From contig NZ_WWCU01000035.1 of NCBI RefSeq assembly GCF_009857595.1, positions 1 to 64,000 of the forward strand: 64,000 nt of DNA, in the 5' to 3' direction. A model generated the notes under the pieces. That model was given only the letters and a program-made list of their open reading frames with translations. It was not told the origin of the DNA and searched no databases. The translations under genes and the position numbers were made by a program. This document shows, in pieces, positions 43,029 to 50,227 of this stretch (its first letter is position 1; every line of letters starts with the position of its first letter). Source of the DNA: Pseudoduganella aquatica. GTDB lineage: Bacteria; Pseudomonadota; Gammaproteobacteria; Burkholderiales; Burkholderiaceae_D.

Positions 43029-43142
43029 TGTTAGAAAACACTGTTAGAATATATCCACATGTTAGAAATAGCAAGCCCTATATTTCCAACATTGATTTGT
43101 GTTGATGTTTGTAGATGTTGGAAATCGTTCGTTTTCTAACAT
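43029..43142. promoter_or_regulatory. Putative res site with three subsites
   Basis: Next to the resolvase start are: two TGTTAGAA units 13 bp apart (43029-43049); a 34-bp dyad with 12-bp arms, ATGTTAGAAATA / TATTTCCAACAT (43059-43092); and a 28-bp dyad, ATGTTGGAAAT / TTTTCTAACAT (43115-43142). Site order and sizes (site III next to the gene, II = 34 bp, I = 28 bp) equal the Tn3/gamma-delta res layout, and the centres of I and II are 53 bp apart. Site I would hold the crossover. Confidence 0.75.
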
Positions 43143-43258
43143 GCAGCTATTAGTGATAAAATTTCAATATGGCAATTAACGTATATGAGGCAGTAGGCCA
43201 GCAGATGGCCGAGCGGAATTTTGCCCCTTCGAAACATATCGCTTAAAGGAGAGAAACG

Positions 43259-43684
43259 ATGGGAGCTAAGGAAGATTTACTAAACGACCTTTGCCTTGGA
43301 GATTCTTCTGGGGGCATCAGGCGCCTTCACGAATCGCTGCTGGATGCAGGATTAAAGTATAAGGGGCCAAGTAATAGTCGAACCTTGCTCTATTTTTTCC
43401 GTCTTGACGGCCATGAGGTAGGAGTCGCCGCGATGAGAGGCAGTCCCTTACCTAGTGTATTGTCCCTTCCCTCCAGATTTTGGAACGAGCGGCCCGCTTT
43501 GTTGACGGCGCGCGGCAGAGGCGCTGCACACTATGCAGAACCAGAGCGACCGATATCATCCAGTCAATATTCTGCCGCACAGTTCTTGATTACGTCGGGT
43601 AGCATCGATGTGCTCATATCGATTGTTCGGGATATAGTTATTCCAGAGGCTCGTTCTGCGGTTGAGTTTGGCGCCCCGATTTGA
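43259..43684 (+). CDS. Unknown element protein (141 aa)
   Basis: Excellent ribosome binding site (AAGGAGAG) before the ATG. The protein begins MGAKEDLLNDLCLGDSSGG and has a middle segment TLLYFFRLDGHEVGVAAMRG and a helical end (SIDVLISIVRDIVIPEARSAVE). No signal, no membrane segment, no family recognised. A 25-codon frame (43169-43246) lies between it and the res site and could be a leader peptide. Moderate GC content marks it as cargo. Confidence 0.6.
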   Translation: MGAKEDLLNDLCLGDSSGGIRRLHESLLDAGLKYKGPSNSRTLLYFFRLDGHEVGVAAMRGSPLPSVLSLPSRFWNERPALLTARGRGAAHYAEPERPISSSQYSAAQFLITSGSIDVLISIVRDIVIPEARSAVEFGAPI

Positions 43685-43688
43685 GTTC

Positions 43689-43765
43689 GCCGAAGGCGCT
43701 CACTTTCCTCGAAGGCGCTCACATAATTTAATGAGCACCTTCGGCGGTTTTTGAGCATCTTCGGC
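43689..43765. repeat. Four-copy repeat: two direct, two inverted
   Basis: CGAAGGCGCTCAC occurs at 43691 and 43710, and inverted versions TGAGCACCTTCGGC (43732) and TGAGCATCTTCGGC (43752) follow, spaced 19-20 bp. The first and third copies can form a 14-bp stem with one mismatch followed by GGTTTTT, a terminator for the rightward gene. The regular spacing beside the RepA-like helicase gene also fits an iteron-like origin. Confidence 0.6.
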
Positions 43766-43775
43766 AATCGGTGGC

Positions 43776-44927
43776 TCATAGCTGCCAGGTCCAGCCCTCT
43801 TTCATGCCGCCCTTGACTGCCAAAATGCCCAGCGACTTTTGCGCCCGCCGCACCGTCGCCCAGGAATAACCAGCACCGTCCGCATCTACCTTGATTTGGC
43901 GGGTGGGCAGCGGGCCACCCGCCAGCAAGCCGCGCAGGAACTGCTCGGCGTCCAGCTTCTCGCCTCCATCGCCAGTGTCGTCGTGCTCCACGTCGCCCAG
44001 GATTTCCCGGGCCGTGCCATCAATGACGCCTTCCCATACCGCGTGCGTCGCCTCGATGCCGCCGGCGATGGCCACCAGCTCCAGCGAATAGGCCACGCCG
44101 CCATCATCCGGCGCAATGTTCGACTTCGCCCTGGCCATCACGCGGCGGTTGCTGCCTTCCTCCTTCGCCGTCACCAGCACCATGCGCGCCAGCGCGCCGA
44201 ATGCCTGGGAGCCGATAACCCTATCCTGCGGTGCCTTGCCGGCGCCGCCCTTGGCAAAGTGCGTGATGCCGATAACCGCGCAGCCGTGGGCGTCGGCAAA
44301 GTCCACCACCGCCTGCAGGCTGCGGCGCACGTCGTTAGCCCGGTGCATGTCGCCGGCCACAGCCGACACGATGGGGTCTATCAGCAGCAGGCTCACGCCG
44401 CCGATGGCTTCCGCCGCGCGCCGCAGGTCGGGGATATCCTGCGACGGGTCGAACGGCACGCTTTCGCCGTCCTGGGCGATGCCCTCGATGAAGTGGCAGC
44501 GCGCCAGGTCGGCGCCGGAGGCAATCAGGCGCGGCACAAGGGTATCGTCCGCCACATCCTCACTCGACCAAATCAGCACATTGCCTTTGCCATTGCACAG
44601 CGTGCCGTCCGGCCAGCGGCCGCCGGCGGTCAGCACCGCAGCCAGGGCCAGCGCTAGGGTGGTCTTGCCGGTACCCGCCGCGCCAGCCAGAATGGTCAGC
44701 TTGCCGGCCGGCACCCAGCCCGGCCACAGCCAGGTGATGGGCAGCGGCTTGATGTCGGCGCCGCAACGGATTTTCACCACTCGTTCGCCGTGCTGCATGG
44801 CGCGGTTGAAGGGGCGCCCCGTTTCGCCCTTGCTCTCCAACTCGATTCGGGCGGCGCGCGCGGCGTCGTCTTCCTTGCTCAGCGTGAAGCCGGCCATGTG
44901 GCCATCGGTGTGGTCGTCGGCCATCAT
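43776..44927 (-). CDS. RepA-like (AAA_25/DnaB-fold) helicase ATPase (383 aa)
   Basis: RecA-fold ATPase like the RSF1010 RepA replicative helicase. Walker A is AGAAGTGKTTLALALA, an SSED segment follows (VLIWSSEDVADD), Walker B is VSLLLIDPIVSAVAGD and sensor-like ITHFAKGGAGK and GSQAFGALAR come next. The C-terminal 60 residues look like a winged helix (PTRQIKVDADGAGYSWATVRRAQKSLG). It starts inside a four-base overlap with the preceding gene, at the end of a five-gene operon. Replication helicase is the best reading; repair or phage-type recombination ATPases are alternatives. Confidence 0.82.
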   Translation of the reverse strand: MMADDHTDGHMAGFTLSKEDDAARAARIELESKGETGRPFNRAMQHGERVVKIRCGADIKPLPITWLWPGWVPAGKLTILAGAAGTGKTTLALALAAVLTAGGRWPDGTLCNGKGNVLIWSSEDVADDTLVPRLIASGADLARCHFIEGIAQDGESVPFDPSQDIPDLRRAAEAIGGVSLLLIDPIVSAVAGDMHRANDVRRSLQAVVDFADAHGCAVIGITHFAKGGAGKAPQDRVIGSQAFGALARMVLVTAKEEGSNRRVMARAKSNIAPDDGGVAYSLELVAIAGGIEATHAVWEGVIDGTAREILGDVEHDDTGDGGEKLDAEQFLRGLLAGGPLPTRQIKVDADGAGYSWATVRRAQKSLGILAVKGGMKEGWTWQL

Positions 44928-45241
44928 GATTCCGCCAGTTTCAGGAAGGCCGTGCGGCTATGGTCGCTGTCCACCAGCAGCAGCCGGCGCGGCCGGGCCT
45001 GATACAGCCGGTCTGACAGCGTGCGCAGTACGCCGTACCTGGTCGAAGTGCCCGGGAACAGAAGCACGACGTCCAGGCCGGCGACGGCGCGGCACTCCAG
45101 CACCGTAGGCAAGTTGGCCGGGTCGATTTCGATGGCATTGCGCTTGGGCGGCAGCATCCCGATGCCAAGCCACAGCACGCCGCCCACCGGCGCCAGGCCA
45201 TGCACTGCGCGGATGCGGGCCAGTTCAGCAAGAGTCGTCAT
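44924..45241 (-). CDS. Unknown operon protein D (105 aa)
   Basis: Short protein MTTLAELARIRAVHGLAPVG... with a beta-alpha pattern (GLDVVLLFPGTSTRYGVLRTL, RRLLLVDSDHSRTAFLKL) that could be a small Rossmann-like fold. The start at 45241 overlaps the preceding gene by four bases and its stop overlaps the helicase start by four bases. Strict coupling to the helicase suggests a joint replication function. No family recognised. Confidence 0.6.
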   Translation of the reverse strand: MTTLAELARIRAVHGLAPVGGVLWLGIGMLPPKRNAIEIDPANLPTVLECRAVAGLDVVLLFPGTSTRYGVLRTLSDRLYQARPRRLLLVDSDHSRTAFLKLAES

Positions 45242-45465
45242 GGCGCGTCTCCTTTGTCGCCCGCTCCCACCAGGCGAATGCCGGGCGCGGCGGCCAGCTT
45301 CGACAACGGGAACATCCTGGCCACCATGTTTGCGTATTCCACGATGTCGGCGCGCCATTCCGGCGCCGTGGCGCGGTAGCGCGCGACCATGCGCCTTTCT
45401 TCATTGGTCAGCGTGTCGGGCACCAGCGCGAGCGCGAGAGCCCCTTCCTTGGCTGGCGTCTTCAT
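45238..45465 (-). CDS. Unknown operon protein C (75 aa)
   Basis: Small protein MKTPAKEGALALALVPDTLT followed by NEERRMVARYRATAPEWRAD and a hydrophobic helix containing YANMVARMFP. The charged helical centre resembles the N-terminal region of short transcription regulators, but no helix-turn-helix is certain. Four-base overlaps on both sides tie it into the operon. Confidence 0.58.
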   Translation of the reverse strand: MKTPAKEGALALALVPDTLTNEERRMVARYRATAPEWRADIVEYANMVARMFPLSKLAAAPGIRLVGAGDKGDAP

Positions 45466-45941
45466 GCTGCACCACCTTCGAGATAGATGCCGACTGCCTC
45501 GTCCTCAATCAGCGATGCGTTGCGCAGCGCGCAGGTGGCGAAGCAGCTGGCCGCATTCACGGCCTGAACGGCGGCCTGCGGCAAACCCTGCATGCCGTCC
45601 AGGCGCTCGCAAAGAGCAAGCAGCAGGATGCGGATATGGGCGGCCTGCATTTCGATAATCTCAGCCTGGGCGCACATCCCCTTGACGTCGACCGCGCCCG
45701 GCTCCGCGCTCGTTTCGGCATGCACCGCGAGGGCGGCCGTGATGGTAGCGCCTCGCTCGTTCGCTCTGGTCATGCCTTCGCCGGACACGCCGGCCGCGTC
45801 CAGTTGGGCGTGCACCTTCGTTTTCTGCTCGGTGGTCATGGCGTTGAGCATGGACTTGATGATGGCGTCTGCGTGCTGCAGCTCGGTCAGCAACTGGGAC
45901 GTGGCGGCCGGAGCGGCGCCGGTGGTGGCCCGGGCGCTCAT
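45462..45941 (-). CDS. Unknown operon protein B (159 aa)
   Basis: Helical protein starting MSARATTGAAPAATSQLLTE, with a segment NAMTTEQKTKVHAQLDAAGV and a Cys/Ala-rich second half (IRILLLALCERLDGM, SCFATCALRN). No signal peptide. The start at 45941 is fixed by the four-base ATGA overlap; the frame runs farther upstream into its neighbour. Function unknown. Confidence 0.6.
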   Translation of the reverse strand: MSARATTGAAPAATSQLLTELQHADAIIKSMLNAMTTEQKTKVHAQLDAAGVSGEGMTRANERGATITAALAVHAETSAEPGAVDVKGMCAQAEIIEMQAAHIRILLLALCERLDGMQGLPQAAVQAVNAASCFATCALRNASLIEDEAVGIYLEGGAA

Positions 45942-46336
45942 TTGGCACCTCCCAGGACAACGCGCATGGTTTGGGTGCTCCGACCCCAAGAGTAATCCTT
46001 GATGTGGTCTTCCTGCATGTCGAAGCCGGCCATGCGCGCCACGCCGCGCGCGAACATGGCGCCGTCAATGAAATGGTCATGCACGCTGCTGGCGGCCTTG
46101 CGGTCAGCGGCTCGGATGCCATCGCAGTGGGTCTGCCACCAGGAACGCAGCCAGAGCATGTGCGAACAGAGCGCTTCGACTTCCTCGCGCATGAGCTGGG
46201 CTTCGGTGATGCCGGGCGGGTCGATGGGGGCAGCGGTGGCCAGCGGCATGACGCTGGTGGCGAGCTGGTGCGGGCGTGCTGCTGGGGATGATGTTGGCGC
46301 GGTGCTTGCGCTGGACGTGCGGGCAGAATTAGCCAT
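45938..46336 (-). CDS. Unknown operon protein A, first gene (132 aa)
   Basis: The first gene of the helicase operon. The start ATG at 46336 has GGAG nine bases upstream and lies just past an 18-bp palindrome. A Ser/Ala/Thr-rich start (MANSARTSSASTAPTSSPAA) leads to a helical region with many Trp and His (MLWLRSWWQTHCDG, VHDHFIDGAMFARGVARMAG). No family recognised. Confidence 0.6.
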   Translation of the reverse strand: MANSARTSSASTAPTSSPAARPHQLATSVMPLATAAPIDPPGITEAQLMREEVEALCSHMLWLRSWWQTHCDGIRAADRKAASSVHDHFIDGAMFARGVARMAGFDMQEDHIKDYSWGRSTQTMRVVLGGAK

Positions 46337-46350
46337 GGTGGACTCCAATA

Positions 46351-46368
46351 TGCAGTTGATAAACTGCA
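46351..46368. promoter_or_regulatory. 18-bp palindrome, likely operator of the helicase operon
   Basis: TGCAGTT-GATA-AACTGCA is a perfect 7-bp inverted repeat, 15 bases upstream of the first start codon and overlapping the expected leader. The position suits repression of transcription or, as an RNA hairpin, of translation. Confidence 0.6.
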
Positions 46369-46684
46369 CACCTCGTCGCCAAACGGGGTGAGCAGCAAAT
46401 GGTGGGGTTGGCGAACCGGTGCATACGGAAACCGGCATACCCGAAGGTATCCCCACCACTGCCGCTCATAGAGGACGCAATGGTGCAACGGACGAAAAAA
46501 TACCGCCTGGGGGCGGTTGTCCGCCATACGCTTCCCGAGTCGCCAAACCCGTGCCCCTCTTTGTCGGGACATACTTAGGATAGGGCGACGACCGACAGGG
46601 CGTCAAGGCTTTTTTCATCCCGCAAATTGTAGCATTAGTGAGAGAAAATGTTCATAATTGGCAACACTTCTATAAAGGCGCTAA
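46369..46684. other. Intergenic control region between helicase operon and cargo gene
   Basis: This gap of just over 300 bp lies between divergent genes. It holds a small hairpin (ACCGCC / GGCGGT near 46503) and turns AT-rich toward 46620-46684, where the promoter of the rightward gene must lie. I see no open frame or repeat worth naming. Confidence 0.5.
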
Positions 46685-47503
46685 ATGAACGTCAACCCTA
46701 GAGATATAAGCCTCAAACTGACATCGTCAAGGCCCTCGCATGAACTGGGGGAGCCATGGGAATTAATTTTGAGGATAGAGAACGACACGGATAAGCCACT
46801 GTGGATTGCATCTCCCACGACTATCTTTACCATGCCAGCGGAGATAACTCATCCGACCGAGCATTCCTCTAACGGACGGTGGTCATCTTTTCCGACCATA
46901 ATTACTGAAACAGGAACCGTGTGCATTCATCCTAAGTGTGAGTATTTTTGTACTTGGAGACTGAACGCGAGGCAACCTCGCCCCTCATTCTTCAATTACT
47001 TGAGCTGGAATATTTTCTCACAGCCCGGCACATACGAAATTTATTGCAGTGTCCATTTTTGGGACGTTCAGCCTGATTTTGAAGCACTTACAGCAGCCCA
47101 CAATCCACAACCTGGCGGTCCTGACATAAAAGAATTGAGAAAAAGGCAGGCCGAGGAAGTTAATAAAAGCATCAGTAAGACTACGAGCAGCAAGCTAGAA
47201 GTGGTGACGAAATCTGCTGTTATACTTGCATCCGCCGGGGTCGGCGGAGTATTGGCTTTTCTGTTTAAGCTTTGCTACGCGCTCGCAAATAACGCCGCCG
47301 TGCCTAGCTTACTCTGGACCTTGCCATCCTATGTACTAACCGCAGGGATTGCGAGTCTCCTGATATCCCGCATAACAGAGGCAAAGTTTCCACTGACCGT
47401 CAAAGTCATGGATTTTTGGGGTGGCACTGCATTAGGAATATTGGCATCAATTTCAGGTGACTATTTCCTTCAATCGGTCTTCAAATCGATACTCAGCAAA
47501 TAA
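46685..47503 (+). CDS. Beta-sandwich plus membrane-domain protein (272 aa)
   Basis: AT-rich cargo gene. Residues 1-140 look like a beta-sandwich (PWELILRIENDTDKPLWIAS, CEYFCTWRLN, FSQPGTYEIYCSVHFWDVQ), similar in pattern to Ig-like or BsuPI-type domains. A charged linker (KELRKRQAEEVNKSISK) follows, then three hydrophobic segments (AVILASAGVGGVLAFLFKL, LPSYVLTAGIASLLI, GGTALGILASISGDYF) that probably span the membrane. There is no signal peptide, so the beta domain should be cytoplasmic. A sensor plus membrane-effector layout is common in phage defence; no known family is recognised. Confidence 0.6.
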   Translation: MNVNPRDISLKLTSSRPSHELGEPWELILRIENDTDKPLWIASPTTIFTMPAEITHPTEHSSNGRWSSFPTIITETGTVCIHPKCEYFCTWRLNARQPRPSFFNYLSWNIFSQPGTYEIYCSVHFWDVQPDFEALTAAHNPQPGGPDIKELRKRQAEEVNKSISKTTSSKLEVVTKSAVILASAGVGGVLAFLFKLCYALANNAAVPSLLWTLPSYVLTAGIASLLISRITEAKFPLTVKVMDFWGGTALGILASISGDYFLQSVFKSILSK

Positions 47504-47662
47504 TTTTGCGCTAGTCGTTAAGGATGGGCAAAACGCAAACATGATTCATGCATTTGCCTGCTGTCGCACTCCAACCGCCTTACCAGCGAAGCGCAGCGCT
47601 TTCGGTCGAATCACATTGGCTCAGTGTGCCAGCAATAGATTGGGAGCGTCGAGCTGCGCCCC

Positions 47663-47761
47663 AATTTAGACGCCAAGTACGCCGCCGGCGAGAGCGTCAG
47701 CGCACTAGCCCGTATGTACGCGGTATCGCGCGCCAATATATTAAACGTGGTTAACGTTTAA
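47663..47761 (+). pseudogene. Remnant of a second serine resolvase (C-terminal helix-turn-helix)
   Basis: Translation in frame gives NLDAKYAAGESVSALARMYA then VSRANILNVVNV and a stop. This parallels the end of the resolvase at 42436 (KYGAGESVSALARLYSVSRANILGVV) almost residue for residue. The catalytic domain is absent upstream, so this is a fragment. It lies in the opposite orientation to the intact gene and touches the 3' end of the HIRAN gene. Confidence 0.8.
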
Positions 47762-48565
47762 AGCCTGATGATCAAATCGAGGGAAGTTGTTTTCAAGACT
47801 GTTATTTGGCTCATGCCAATCAACAGACTCCTTCCCGGTAACCGATTGAAAATCTTGCTCTGTTTCTAGAGGGGCAAAGTGAGGGGGGACACTTGCTTTC
47901 ACCGAACAAAGTAATCGCATATTCAACGGCGCATCCAAATTAATGCATTTAACCCGCACTTCTAAGCCGCAGTCGCGATTTGCGAGTAACACACCAAGGT
48001 CTTTCGCATAGTATTTTGGGCAATACCCTAGCAGAGATGCTGGTTTATTTGAGCGCACAGCGATGGCTAAACGGTCGAAATCGTTTTGACTGTCGTTCAT
48101 AAGATAAAGTCGCTCGCCCTTTTCCATCTCCCCAATCTGCTCAATAATAGCTTTCGGCATATGCGACAAGCTACGTACAAAGAATTCAAGCTGGTACTGT
48201 CCGTCAACCGTCACTGCTGGCGGCTGGAAAAGTTCGATAGAGTCAGTCCCCCTGATGCCACCAGTGAGCGCAAGCATTGCCATGGGATTGTCGGCGGCGT
48301 CCGGCAGTCCCAACCAGCGCAAATAATCCTTGAACTCAGGGCGAGACTTGCTAATCAGCCTATTAGCAAAAAGAGGGAACAGCTGCGGCGATTTGTAAAC
48401 GGAGTCTAGCTGAGACATACCGCTAAATGGGCGAAACTGCTTAGCTCGATAAACCCCTTGGGTGTAGGAGAAGCAGTAAATCCCGTTTGCATTTTTAAGT
48501 TTTGCCACCGGAATCCATTCTTTAGAGTCCGGTTGTTGCCAGGCGACGAACAATGTATTCATCAT
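47741..48565 (-). CDS. HipA N-terminal-like plus HIRAN domain protein (274 aa)
   Basis: The N-terminal part (about residues 5-110) follows the HipA N-subdomain pattern: LFVAWQQPDSKEWIPVAKL, GIYCFSYTQGVYRA, SPQLFPLFANRLISK, then NPMAMLALTGG and DSIELFQPP. Residues about 125-215 match a HIRAN domain (QLEFFVRSLSHMP, GERLYLMNDSQNDFDRLAIAV, LLGYCPKYYA), a fold that binds ssDNA ends in HLTF-type proteins. The last 50 residues are polar. It starts inside a four-base overlap with the kinase gene. Together they resemble HipS/HipT split HipA systems, but no HipB-like gene is present. Confidence 0.72.
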   Translation of the reverse strand: MMNTLFVAWQQPDSKEWIPVAKLKNANGIYCFSYTQGVYRAKQFRPFSGMSQLDSVYKSPQLFPLFANRLISKSRPEFKDYLRWLGLPDAADNPMAMLALTGGIRGTDSIELFQPPAVTVDGQYQLEFFVRSLSHMPKAIIEQIGEMEKGERLYLMNDSQNDFDRLAIAVRSNKPASLLGYCPKYYAKDLGVLLANRDCGLEVRVKCINLDAPLNMRLLCSVKASVPPHFAPLETEQDFQSVTGKESVDWHEPNNSLENNFPRFDHQALNVNHV

Positions 48566-49491
48566 TGGATTTTCAAACTAAGTAATCTATCAATATTGGC
48601 CAATAGCAATTTAGCCGTAAACTCTCTCGCTACTGCTGACATATGCTCTTCCGGGACCATTGAGATGACTTCGCGAATCTTCTGCTCGTCAATTGCCGCG
48701 AGTCGTCCCTGCCAGGCTAAGCCCGCAACCGGGTCCATCTTGCAAGCCTGCTCAAATAATTCTAGGGTTTGGTACGCCTTGACCTTAACATCCACTGGTG
48801 CCGGTGGGTAAAACGCTGACCTCGCCCTGCGCACGTAAGCTTCCATTGACTGGCCCTTGTCTCTCGTCGCAAGGATTGCTTGCCGTTTATCATCCTTCTC
48901 ATTCCTGCCGAGACTGGAACCGTGGTCATACGATGGCGCAAGGTAGAGATTGCCCTCCGCGCTCATGATAATCCCCCAGTTCTGTGAGTGCCGGTCCTGA
49001 TTTGCTATCCATGCATCGAATAACAAATAGCCAACGAACACCCCTAGAGCCGAGTCTACGCCGTTTATCGGCTGATATGTATACGGTACGGCAATGACAT
49101 CTGAACTTCTTTTGAGAAATTGAAATGCGCGCGTAGCGATGTGGCTTCGTTGCTCGTAGTAGCGGAGGTTTTCATCGTTGGATGCCCGAGTCACTTTCCC
49201 CTCGATGAGCTCATTTCCATGGATGAGACGTTCCTTCTTTGACACGAGTGATGGCGTAATGACTCCACAGCGGTCCTTCCAAGTCGCCAAGTCATAGTGG
49301 GCATGCGGGATGCCGAGCAGCGCGGCAAATTCTGCCGCAAGCTTCTCCGCCCAATTTTCTCCGGTGCCAGGCCGGCCCTCTTTGAACAATATTCGTTGAC
49401 GCCGCTCGTCTGAGTACCAGAATTTAAATTTGGTGCCCATTTGCTCGGATAGTTCGGCAGCATCTGCAGGGACAATCACTATCGGAAACAT
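48562..49491 (-). CDS. HipA-like protein kinase (309 aa)
   Basis: HipA_C-type kinase fold. The Gly-rich/ATP region is ILFKEGRPGTGENWAEKLAAE, the catalytic loop is NQDRHSQNWGII (Asp and Asn) and the metal-binding DFG equivalent is APSYDHGSSLG. Length fits HipT-type kinases lacking the HipA N-domain, which here is on the following gene. I chose the ATG at 49491 (GGGAGCC upstream) over a GTG 66 bases earlier that overlaps the arm-type site. It lies at the right end of the element. Phosphorylation of a translation factor or tRNA synthetase is known for relatives; here the target is unknown. Confidence 0.78.
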   Translation of the reverse strand: MFPIVIVPADAAELSEQMGTKFKFWYSDERRQRILFKEGRPGTGENWAEKLAAEFAALLGIPHAHYDLATWKDRCGVITPSLVSKKERLIHGNELIEGKVTRASNDENLRYYEQRSHIATRAFQFLKRSSDVIAVPYTYQPINGVDSALGVFVGYLLFDAWIANQDRHSQNWGIIMSAEGNLYLAPSYDHGSSLGRNEKDDKRQAILATRDKGQSMEAYVRRARSAFYPPAPVDVKVKAYQTLELFEQACKMDPVAGLAWQGRLAAIDEQKIREVISMVPEEHMSAVAREFTAKLLLANIDRLLSLKIQ

Positions 49492-49535
49492 TGCACGGGC
49501 TCCCGGCCGATGGATAGGGTTTGATGAGGCGAAAT

Positions 49536-49554
49536 TGCCTACACAGTGCCTACA
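49536..49554. promoter_or_regulatory. Putative integrase arm-type site, right
   Basis: TGCCTACACAGTGCCTACA, identical to 34805-34823 and in the same orientation. It lies 58 bp inside the right att core. In the excised circle the two copies would flank the core at about 58 and 130 bp. Confidence 0.65.
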
Positions 49555-49565
49555 CACTATCGAAC

Positions 49566-49595
49566 AACAAAAAGCCCAGTCGCTAGGACTGGGCT
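49566..49595 (-). terminator. Terminator of the tRNA-Thr gene, supplied by the element
   Basis: On the minus strand AGCCCAGTC and GACTGGGCT form a 9-bp stem with a five-base loop, followed by TTTTTG. It is similar in sequence and position to the terminator at 34592, which lies next to the displaced half-tRNA. Confidence 0.85.
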
Positions 49596-49611
49596 AAGTG
49601 CTTGATTCTAT

Positions 49612-49687
<76 letters not shown>

Positions 49688-49706
49688 GTTGCGCGAGGAT
49701 TATACG

Positions 49707-50225
49707 CTATTTGATACGCGTGAGGGTGGGGCGTCCGCCGCCTTTTTTGGGCGGTTCGCCGCCGTCGTCGGGACCGTCTTCGCCATCAAGCGCAGCCGGG
49801 CGGGCCTGCGGCGCCGGGGTCGGCACCGGGGCCAGCGTGGGCACGCTGGAGACCGGCGCCAGCGGCGCCGGCGCCGGTGCGGCCGGGGCCGCTGGCGCGT
49901 CGTCGTAGCCGCCCAGTTGCGGCTCGAAGGCCATGCCCTGGCCGTTTTCGTTGGCGTAGATGGCCATCACGTTGTTGACCGGCACGTAGATCTCGCGCGA
50001 CACGCCGCCGAAGCGGGCGTGGAAGCGGATGCTGTCATTGTCCATCTTCAGCCCGGAGGTGGCGCCGAAGCTGATGTTGAGCACAATCTCGCCCTTCTTG
50101 ACGTATTCCATCGGCACCGTGGTGGTGGCGTCGACTTTTACCGCCAGGTAGGGCGTGTAGCCGCTGTCGGTGCACCATTCGTAAATGGCGCGCAGCATGT
50201 AGGGCTTGGTGGAAATCTCGGACAT
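49707..50225 (-). CDS. sspB: ClpXP protease specificity-enhancing factor SspB (172 aa)
   Basis: Adaptor delivering ssrA-tagged peptides to ClpXP. The N-terminal substrate-binding domain (about residues 1-110) has TKPYMLRAIYEWCTDSGYTP, HMxV-type strand VNISFGAT-like VLNISFGATSGL and RFGGVSREIYVP. An unstructured Pro/Ala linker follows, and a basic/Gly C-terminal tail (GGGRPTLTRIK) that would be the ClpX-docking motif. The start at 50225 is two bases after the sspA stop. Order sspA-sspB is conserved. Confidence 0.94.
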   Translation of the reverse strand: MSEISTKPYMLRAIYEWCTDSGYTPYLAVKVDATTTVPMEYVKKGEIVLNISFGATSGLKMDNDSIRFHARFGGVSREIYVPVNNVMAIYANENGQGMAFEPQLGGYDDAPAAPAAPAPAPLAPVSSVPTLAPVPTPAPQARPAALDGEDGPDDGGEPPKKGGGRPTLTRIK

Positions 50226-50227
50226 GA

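Noticed and set aside
42436..43142. Tn3-family transposon suggested by the resolvase and res site
   Set aside because: No transposase gene and no 38-bp-type terminal inverted repeats were seen; a stand-alone resolution system fits better.
43169..43246. A 25-codon frame between the res site and the gene at 43259
   Set aside because: Could be a leader peptide, but there is no ribosome binding site or conservation evidence.
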